DNA of 5,693 nucleotides. Source: Eubacterium sp. (GTDB lineage Bacteria; Bacillota_A; Clostridia; Peptostreptococcales; Anaerovoracaceae). Below, piece after piece: positions 1-4,323 of the stretch. Positions within the stretch are counted from its first letter, which is position 1, and each line of letters begins with the position of its first letter. Location of the stretch: positions 1 to 5,693 of the forward strand of contig JAETSS010000094.1 in the NCBI GenBank assembly GCA_021769545.1. Reading direction: 5' to 3'. The notes under the pieces were generated by a model that was not told where the DNA came from, ran no database searches, and saw only the letters and a list, made by a program, of their open reading frames with translations. Position numbers and translations under genes: made by a program.

Positions 1-290
1 ATCACATCTCTTTTTATAAAAAATATGCCGTGTACTATCTCTATCCTTTCGTCCGATATCATGTACTTCCACTGTCTGTATTCGATCAACGGATATACTG
101 CCAGACCTATAACCGCGTAAATAAAAATCATCCCAAGTCCCACTGCGATACACAGCTGCACCGTTCCCCATCCGGAAAGGACCGCCGCTGCGATCCCCGC
201 CGCAAAGGACACCGTTAAAATCGCCGTTCCTATTGCTCTTCTCAGCCTCCACGCCTTTATCACGTCACGTTCAGGCTTTTTATACTCCAT
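1..290 (-). CDS. Bacterial PH-domain (YdbS-like) membrane protein, 3' end outside window
   Basis: Only the first 96 codons are present; the frame leaves the window at position 1 without a stop. The start is the ATG at 290-288, four bases after the stop of the FmdE-like gene, with AGGGGA ten bases upstream as ribosome binding site, so the two genes are probably translationally coupled. The protein begins MEYKKPERDV, followed by two hydrophobic segments at about residues 19-38 and 46-66. A juxtamembrane stretch then reads YRQWKYMISDERIEI followed by VHGIFFI (about 71-92). Two N-terminal helices followed by Y-R-x-W-x-Y-x-I-x-D-x-x-I and a glycine is the pattern of the bacterial PH domain family 2 (old DUF304, B. 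subtilis YdbS type). Such proteins are membrane-anchored and mostly of unknown function; YdbS and YdbT have been linked to resistance to peptide antibiotics. The family call is fairly safe, the function is not known. Confidence 0.75.
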   Translation of the reverse strand, partial: MEYKKPERDVIKAWRLRRAIGTAILTVSFAAGIAAAVLSGWGTVQLCIAVGLGMIFIYAVIGLAVYPLIEYRQWKYMISDERIEIVHGIFFIKRDV

Positions 291-294
291 CTCT

Positions 295-822
295 TTACCA
301 TCCCCTGTTATAATCGCTGTAACAATCCATGCACACAGGCTTTCCGTCCATCAGACGCATCTTAGTCTCCGCCGCTGCTTCGCCGCATACCGAGCACTTG
401 ACCGATCTCAGAGATCTGGCCGCGGAAGGTGCTTCCATCCTCGGCTTTCCTATGTCAAACACCTCTTCCACAGGAGCGGACAGCACGTATTCTATATATT
501 CCCGACCGTGCAGGCCCTCCTTCTTGTCCTTTGCCATGAGCCTGAAACTGTCCCCCGTCTTTCTGTTGAAAAAATTGAATGCGAATTTGCCTGTACCGTG
601 GTACAGCAGATTGCCCTTTCCCAGAGTGCAGCCCAACACCGACTGTATGCCGTCGACTCCGCACGCATCGTTTTCGGTGACGCACACTATTTCTTCATCC
701 TCAGCCCGCTCTATACCGAACCTCTTCTGCGCTTCCATGGCCGCCCTCACTCCGAGAGCCAGTCCTCCGCACGTATGTCCGTGGAAATCCACGGCCTTTT
801 CCCAAATATCCTTGTTATTCAT
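295..822 (-). CDS. FmdE-family protein with C-terminal zinc finger
   Basis: A 175-residue protein of the FmdE family (formylmethanofuran dehydrogenase subunit E type). The N-terminal core carries FHGHTCGG at residues 13-20 and the block ENDACGVDGIQ followed by SVLGCTLGKGN at 50-71, both diagnostic of the family. The C-terminus has two Cys-x-x-Cys pairs (Cys143/146 and Cys164/167), matching the treble-clef zinc finger known from structures of non-methanogen members. The role in bacteria without formylmethanofuran dehydrogenase is unsettled; the His/Cys-rich core suggests metal or cofactor binding. Start choice: an ATG at 834 would add four residues but lacks a spaced ribosome binding site, while the ATG at 822 has TGGAG six bases upstream, so 822 is preferred. 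It lies 101 bases downstream of the EIIC-like gene with no promoter visible between, and four bases before the PH-domain gene. This suggests a three-gene operon. No methanogenesis or formate dehydrogenase gene is in the window. Confidence 0.88.
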   Translation of the reverse strand: MNNKDIWEKAVDFHGHTCGGLALGVRAAMEAQKRFGIERAEDEEIVCVTENDACGVDGIQSVLGCTLGKGNLLYHGTGKFAFNFFNRKTGDSFRLMAKDKKEGLHGREYIEYVLSAPVEEVFDIGKPRMEAPSAARSLRSVKCSVCGEAAAETKMRLMDGKPVCMDCYSDYNRGW

Positions 823-867
823 TTTTATCTCCATTCCGCCGCTATGACCTGCGGCACAGGCACGATC

Positions 868-879
868 GCCTTTAAAGGC
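868..879. repeat. 12-bp perfect palindrome between EIIC-like and fmdE-like genes
   Basis: GCCTTTAAAGGC is a perfect 12-bp palindrome in the 101-base gap of the minus-strand operon. It has no loop and no T-run follows it on the minus strand, so it is not a convincing terminator. It could be a protein site or chance. The rest of the gap shows no promoter I can recognise. Confidence 0.35.
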
Positions 880-923
880 AGTTCTTCATGCTTCCCCGTT
901 ATTTATTTCGTCCTTCGCCCGCT

Positions 924-2003
924 CTAAAGCTCCAGTCTGTAATCTCCGTCCTTTATCTTTCCTGCCTTTCTGAGCAGCCTGTCGATGACGATGGTAAGTA
1001 CGGCAGGCAATACGATATGCAGCAGCACTACCTTCCACAGCGTGTCCAACGTGAAGCCCATATCGGTGAATGTCCCGATCTGACCGACGAGACCCGACGT
1101 TCCCATTCCTGCGCCTACTGCGATATTAGTCATCTTGAAGACACATGTGGAAAGCGGCCCGATTATGGCTCCCGCAAGGGTCGCAGGCACCAGTATCCAC
1201 GGGTTTTTTATGATATTGGAGACCTGCAGCATGGATGTTCCGATACCCTGTGCAACAAGTCCGCCTACTCCGTTTTCCCTGTAGCTTGCCACTGCGAAGC
1301 CTACCATCTGAGCACAGCAGCCCACTGTAGCCGCACCTGCCGCAAGCCCCGACAGATCAAGCATGATGCAGAGAGCCGCGCTTGATATAGGAGCTGTCAG
1401 CGCCAGACCTACTATCACCGATATCACTATACCGAATATGAATGGCTGCCATTCAGTGGCTGTCATTATCAGATCGCCCAGTCTCAACATGCACCAGCCT
1501 ATGGCAGGCCCCACCAGCTTAGCCGCGATGGCTCCTACTATCAGTGTAACGGCAGGCGTCACGAGGATGTCGACTTTTGTCTCCTTGGATACCATCTTGC
1601 CGAATTCAGCGCCCAGAGCCACAGCTATGAAGGCTCCCGCAGGACCTCCCGATACATCGATGCCGAAGCCCGTCATGCTTGCACCCATCATTCCTGTCAC
1701 GACACTTGTAAACAATACGAGAGGCGGGCTCTTGAGGCTCCACGCCACGGCAACACCGATGGCCGCTCCCATGTACGCCTTTGCCTGAGCTCCCACTTCC
1801 ACAAAAAATCCCGATATCATATTATCTCCAAACAGATTTGCCGTCTGGACCCCTATCGTATCGAATATAACACCGATGAGCAGCGATCCGAACAGTCCCA
1901 GCGCCATTGCCGACAGCGCATCCTGCAGATAACGCTTCACCGATATCTCGATGTCCTTCCTCTTAAAAAAGCTTTCCTTTTGTGTTGTTTCCTTTACTTC
2001 CAT
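924..2003 (-). CDS. PfoR-family PTS EIIC-like integral membrane protein
   Basis: A 359-residue polytopic membrane protein of the PfoR/PTS_EIIC_2 family (COG3641 type). After a charged 30-residue N-terminus there are about ten hydrophobic segments, roughly at residues 31-49, 66-90, 95-110, 120-136, 146-166, 188-204, 206-240, 268-286, 290-310 and 322-342, then a short basic cytoplasmic tail. Recognisable family blocks are GGPAGAFIAVALGAEFG (119-135), TKVDILVTP (142-150), TAPISSAAL (203-211) and the GMGTSGLVGQ region (299-308). The family resembles sugar-PTS EIIC channels, but this gene has no EIIA or EIIB domain and none is encoded nearby, so it may be a stand-alone transporter or a sensor. PfoR itself was named as a regulator of perfringolysin O in Clostridium perfringens. 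The ATG at 2003 is preceded in frame by a TAA four codons upstream, so it is the earliest ATG; it has no clear Shine-Dalgarno sequence. It is divergent from the 3H-domain repressor gene and heads the operon with the FmdE-like gene. Substrate unknown. Confidence 0.85.
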   Translation of the reverse strand: MEVKETTQKESFFKRKDIEISVKRYLQDALSAMALGLFGSLLIGVIFDTIGVQTANLFGDNMISGFFVEVGAQAKAYMGAAIGVAVAWSLKSPPLVLFTSVVTGMMGASMTGFGIDVSGGPAGAFIAVALGAEFGKMVSKETKVDILVTPAVTLIVGAIAAKLVGPAIGWCMLRLGDLIMTATEWQPFIFGIVISVIVGLALTAPISSAALCIMLDLSGLAAGAATVGCCAQMVGFAVASYRENGVGGLVAQGIGTSMLQVSNIIKNPWILVPATLAGAIIGPLSTCVFKMTNIAVGAGMGTSGLVGQIGTFTDMGFTLDTLWKVVLLHIVLPAVLTIVIDRLLRKAGKIKDGDYRLEL

Positions 2004-2022
2004 GTTATCGTCTTACTATGTA

Positions 2023-2040
2023 CAGCCGCCGCTGCGGCCG
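2023..2040 (-). promoter_or_regulatory. GC-rich hairpin in leader of EIIC-like gene
   Basis: On the minus strand, CGGCCGC and GCGGCTG pair around an AGCG loop (seven pairs, one G-U) about 20 bases before the ATG. A purine-rich AAAGGAG-like element lies just upstream (AGGAG at 2050-2046), with no start codon at normal spacing. The hairpin is GC-rich in an otherwise AT-rich leader. A role in translation control is a guess. Confidence 0.35.
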
Positions 2041-2074
2041 ACACGCTCCTTTCCTTGTATTACCTTACAGGCTC

Positions 2075-2095
2075 GTAGATAAGTCACTTACCTAC
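2075..2095. promoter_or_regulatory. 21-bp near-perfect palindrome, candidate operator
   Basis: Left arm GTAGATAAGT and right arm ACTTACCTAC are complementary at nine of ten positions around a central C. The core TAAGT-C-ACTTA is perfect. It covers the predicted transcription start of the EIIC-like operon, a position where a bound repressor would block initiation. The divergent 3H-domain regulator is the obvious candidate binder; this is inference from position and symmetry. Confidence 0.6.
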
Positions 2096-2097
2096 TG

Positions 2098-2127
2098 ATT
2101 GTACCAGAATGACTATACATATATCAA
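2098..2127 (-). promoter_or_regulatory. Predicted sigma-A promoter of the EIIC-like operon
   Basis: Read on the minus strand, TTGATA (2127-2122) and TACAAT (2103-2098) are separated by 18 bases. Each box matches the sigma-A consensus at five of six positions, and TGG directly before the -10 gives an extended -10 (TGnTACAAT). Transcription would start near 2091, leaving a leader of about 88 bases. Confidence 0.6.
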
Positions 2128-2129
2128 GA

Positions 2130-2153
2130 CACTTGTACATTATTCACTTGAAC
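2130..2153. repeat. Direct repeat CACTTGWAC, two copies
   Basis: CACTTGTAC (2130-2138) and CACTTGAAC (2145-2153) match at eight of nine positions with a 15-base period. One copy abuts the -35 of the minus-strand promoter, the other contains the -35 of the plus-strand promoter. The second copy also sits within TTCA-CT-TGAA, a 10-bp palindrome (2143-2152). Candidate regulator sites. Confidence 0.4.
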
Positions 2154-2177
2154 TTTTATGCTTGATTATTGTATTAT
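2148..2177 (+). promoter_or_regulatory. Predicted sigma-A promoter of the 3H-domain repressor gene
   Basis: TTGAAC (2148-2153) and TATTAT (2172-2177) are separated by 18 bases in AT-rich DNA. Transcription would start near 2184, giving a leader of about 53 bases. The -35 lies inside the second CACTTGWAC repeat, so binding there could autoregulate the gene. Confidence 0.45.
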
Positions 2178-2184
2178 ATTAGGT

Positions 2185-2202
2185 GATAAGTGATATTTTA
2201 TC
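2185..2202. promoter_or_regulatory. Inverted repeat GATAA/TTATC at predicted start of repressor mRNA
   Basis: GATAA (2185-2189) and TTATC (2198-2202) flank an 8-base spacer directly downstream of the plus-strand -10. The left part reads GATAAGTGA, close to GATAAGTCA in the palindrome at 2075-2095. It may be a second, weaker operator; the arms are short enough to arise by chance. Confidence 0.3.
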
Positions 2203-2236
2203 GGATCGTATTCTGAGATCAAGGAGGAGGTATATA

Positions 2237-2788
2237 ATGAGCAGCACCCATACAGCAAAAGAAAGTTCCGCAAAGCAGCGCAGAAAATATATCAAGGACA
2301 CGTTGAGCAGTTCATCATCACCTCTTACCGCGACATATTTTGCCGAAAAGCTTTCCGTCAGCAGACAGATCATCGTAAGCGATGTAGCGATTCTCAGGGC
2401 GTCGGGTCTCAATATACTGGCCACTCCAAAGGGATACGTACTGAACCCCTCCGACAACGAGCCTGATTTTCCCTTTACAGGCATGGTCGCCTGCAGACAT
2501 ACGGCGCAGCAGCTTCGCGACGAGCTCTATACCATCGTGGATTTCGGCGCCACCGTCATCGATGTGATCATCGAACACGCCATATACGGTGAGATCTCCT
2601 GCAATCTGGCGCTATCCTCCAGATACGACGTGGATATCTTCGTGACAAAGGTCGAAAACGAAAAAAACTCGGCACCCATAAGCTCTCTCACCGACGGTAT
2701 CCATCTTCACCGGATCGGCTGCAGGGACGAGGCGACATTCCTGCTTATAAAGGACTCATTGAAGGACAAAGATATATTGATACAGTAA
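2237..2788 (+). CDS. niaR: NiaR-type transcriptional repressor (HTH plus 3H domain)
   Basis: A 183-residue regulator with an N-terminal winged helix-turn-helix of the HTH_11 type (about residues 16-70, recognition region VSRQIIVSDVAILRASG) and a C-terminal 3H domain (about 84-183). The 3H signature residues are visible: CRHT with His88, Glu96 eight residues on, EHAIYGEI with His114, and GIHLHRI with His156 and His158. In the Thermotoga member, equivalent His/Glu residues bind a metal ion. Characterised NiaR (YrxA) proteins repress NAD biosynthesis and niacin uptake genes when nicotinate is present. The length is typical and no key residue is missing. Start choice: AAGGAGGAGG ends six bases before the ATG at 2237, so this start is preferred over an in-frame GTG at 2183. 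The gene is divergent from the EIIC-like operon and followed by a strong terminator, so it is probably monocistronic. No NAD synthesis gene is present, so the effector and regulon here are inferred from family only. Confidence 0.9.
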   Translation: MSSTHTAKESSAKQRRKYIKDTLSSSSSPLTATYFAEKLSVSRQIIVSDVAILRASGLNILATPKGYVLNPSDNEPDFPFTGMVACRHTAQQLRDELYTIVDFGATVIDVIIEHAIYGEISCNLALSSRYDVDIFVTKVENEKNSAPISSLTDGIHLHRIGCRDEATFLLIKDSLKDKDILIQ

Positions 2789-2806
2789 TTGTCCGGAATC
2801 ACAACA

Positions 2807-2858
2807 AAGGCGATGCCTTCGGGATCTTCACATCCTGAAAACATCGCCTTGTTTTTTT
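2807..2858 (+). terminator. Rho-independent terminator of the 3H-domain repressor gene
   Basis: A two-tier hairpin begins 18 bases after the stop. AAGGCGATG (2807-2815) pairs perfectly with CATCGCCTT (2842-2850). Inside, across a two-by-two internal loop, TTCGGGAT (2818-2825) pairs with ATCCTGAA (2832-2839) with one G-U, leaving a 6-base loop. A run of seven T follows at 2852-2858. On the minus strand the exit sequence is TTTGTTGTG, so some termination of the converging aminotransferase transcript is possible but weaker. Confidence 0.92.
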
Positions 2859-2867
2859 CTCATTAGA

Positions 2868-2897
2868 CAGATCCTGCATTGATATCAGCAAGATCTG
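2868..2897. repeat. Imperfect 30-base inverted repeat between convergent genes
   Basis: Outer arms CAGATC and GATCTG are perfect complements. After a one-base mismatch, TGC pairs with GCA, and the centre is the palindrome TGATATCA. It lies 33 bases past the stop of the aminotransferase gene. No T-run follows it on the minus strand, so it is not a standard intrinsic terminator, but it could stabilise the 3' end of that mRNA. Confidence 0.35.
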
Positions 2898-2929
2898 CCG
2901 CTTCCGATATATCGAAGTCTGTATGCTTC

Positions 2930-4288
2930 TTATTTAGCGGAGCAAGTCTTGATAGCGTTTTCGAAGATATCGAGTCCTGCTTCCATCTGAGCGTCAGTTA
3001 CGCACAGAGGGCAGAGGAATCTGATAACGTTGCCGTAAGTACCTGCTGATTCGAGTAACAGACCGTGGTTCATAGCTTCCTGTACGATAGCTGCTACTAA
3101 AGCAGGTGCAGGCTCTTTGCTTGCCTTGTCAGTTACGAATTCAACACCCATCATAGCGCCGAGTCCTCTAACGTCGCCTACGCACTCATACTTTTCTTTC
3201 CATTCGTTGAATCTCTTCATTCCGATCTCAGCGATGTGCATAGCCTTTGCAGGGTAATCGTCTCTTTCCATAACCTCGATAACCTTCAGTGCCGATGCTG
3301 CTGACATAGCGTTAGCTCCGAATGTTCCGCCGATAGTTCCGCCTGTTACAGCGTCCATGATCTCTGCTCTTGCAGTTACTGCTGATAATGGCATACCTGC
3401 TGCGATGGACTTAGCTGTAGTCATGATGTCAGGAGCGCATCCTGCATCTGCAAAGTACTGTGATGCGAACATCTTACCGCTTCTTGCCCATCCGCACTGT
3501 ACTTCGTCGCATACCATCATGATTCCGTGTTCGTCACAGATCTTTCTAACTGCCTTTACCCATTCGATAGGAGCCGGAACGAATCCGCCTTCGCCCTGTA
3601 CAGGCTCGAATACGATAGCAGCGCATGAATCATATGGAGTAGCTTCTACGAAAACTTCTTCCAGCTTCTTTACATAGTAATCGATAGCTTCTTCTTCGCT
3701 CATGTTACCAGGAGCTCTGTAAAGATTAGGGAATTCAGCTCTGTATACACCGTCAGGGAAAGGTCCCATGCCTACTGCATAAGCTTTCTTAGCTGTCATT
3801 GTCATTGTAAGAGTTGTTCTTCCGTGGAATGCACCTGTGAATACGATGATGTTAGGTCTTCCTGTATAGTTTCTTGCAACCTTTACAGCGTTTTCGTCTG
3901 CTTCTGAACCGGAGCATACGAACATAGTCTTTTTCTTATCGCCTTTTACAGGAACCAGTCTGTTCATTTCCTCAGCCAGCTTTACATAGCCTTCATGAGT
4001 TGTGATGTTGAACATTGAGTGGAAGAACTTGTCTGCCTGTCCCTTTACTGCTTCGATACATTCAGGATTGCTGTATCCGATGTTTAATACGCCAACGCCG
4101 CCGATCCAGTCGAGGAAAATGTTTCCGTCAACGTCTTCGAACATAGCGCCTTCGCCTCTTTCGATGACAGCCTTATAAGCTGATCCGATTCCGTTTGGAA
4201 CTGCTGCAGCTCTTCTGTCTAAGATAGCCTTGGCTTTTGGTCCAGGTAATGTTCCTGTAACGATTTTAGGTAATGCTTCTCTTAACAT
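2930..4288 (-). CDS. gabT: Class III PLP-dependent aminotransferase, GabT-like (4-aminobutyrate type)
   Basis: A 452-residue fold-type I aminotransferase that probably moves the amino group of GABA or a related omega-amino acid to 2-oxoglutarate, giving the semialdehyde and glutamate, in the cytoplasm. Visible landmarks: the phosphate-binding CSGSEADENAVKVAR (125-139), FHGRT (154-158) with Arg157 at the place of the carboxylate-binding arginine of E. coli GabT, FEPVQGEGGF (227-236), DEVQ with Asp261 for the pyridine nitrogen, and AKSIAAGMPLSAV with the Schiff-base Lys293. The length fits the family. The ATG at 4288 has GGAGG six bases upstream. All 17 arginines use AGA and early isoleucines are ATC or ATT, unlike the neighbouring genes, which suggests high expression. 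It lies 35 bases after the sigma-54 activator gene on the same strand. Other class III enzymes (putrescine, 5-aminovalerate, beta-alanine or ornithine aminotransferases) cannot be excluded, and no semialdehyde dehydrogenase is in the window. Confidence 0.88.
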   Translation of the reverse strand: MLREALPKIVTGTLPGPKAKAILDRRAAAVPNGIGSAYKAVIERGEGAMFEDVDGNIFLDWIGGVGVLNIGYSNPECIEAVKGQADKFFHSMFNITTHEGYVKLAEEMNRLVPVKGDKKKTMFVCSGSEADENAVKVARNYTGRPNIIVFTGAFHGRTTLTMTMTAKKAYAVGMGPFPDGVYRAEFPNLYRAPGNMSEEEAIDYYVKKLEEVFVEATPYDSCAAIVFEPVQGEGGFVPAPIEWVKAVRKICDEHGIMMVCDEVQCGWARSGKMFASQYFADAGCAPDIMTTAKSIAAGMPLSAVTARAEIMDAVTGGTIGGTFGANAMSAASALKVIEVMERDDYPAKAMHIAEIGMKRFNEWKEKYECVGDVRGLGAMMGVEFVTDKASKEPAPALVAAIVQEAMNHGLLLESAGTYGNVIRFLCPLCVTDAQMEAGLDIFENAIKTCSAK

Positions 4289-4323
4289 AACAAACCTCCA
4301 TAATTCATTTATGTTTATAAAAA

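Larger units (their letters stand above)
2004..2236. other. Divergent intergenic control region
   Basis: This 233-base stretch separates the minus-strand EIIC-like operon from the plus-strand 3H-domain repressor gene. It contains one promoter-like element per direction, a 21-bp near-palindrome at the predicted start of the minus transcript, a second inverted repeat at the predicted start of the plus transcript, and four copies of the pentamer CACTT (plus strand at 2085, 2130 and 2145; minus strand at 2188-2192). No gene is supported inside it. Confidence 0.7.

Noticed and set aside
30..218. Short plus-strand open frame at the left edge
   Set aside because: The minus strand gives a typical bacterial PH-domain protein with two membrane helices, so this is its shadow.
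823..834. ATG at 834 as start of the FmdE-like protein
   Set aside because: It has no spaced Shine-Dalgarno sequence, while TGGAG lies six bases before the ATG at 822. The difference is only four residues, so it is not fully excluded.
329..847. Long plus-strand open frame opposite the FmdE-like gene
   Set aside because: It is antisense to a gene with clear family motifs, has no ribosome binding site and its translation resembles no family.
888..1788. Plus-strand open frames opposite the EIIC-like gene
   Set aside because: They are low-complexity shadows of the hydrophobic coding sequence on the other strand, without ribosome binding sites.
2183..2236. GTG at 2183 as start of the 3H-domain repressor
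   Set aside because: The ATG at 2237 has an excellent AAGGAGGAGG site, and the extra 18 residues would be read from the ribosome binding site and promoter-proximal DNA.
2897..2929. CGATATATCG palindrome just after the aminotransferase stop as a terminator
   Set aside because: The stem is AT-rich, has no proper loop and is not followed by a T-run on the minus strand.
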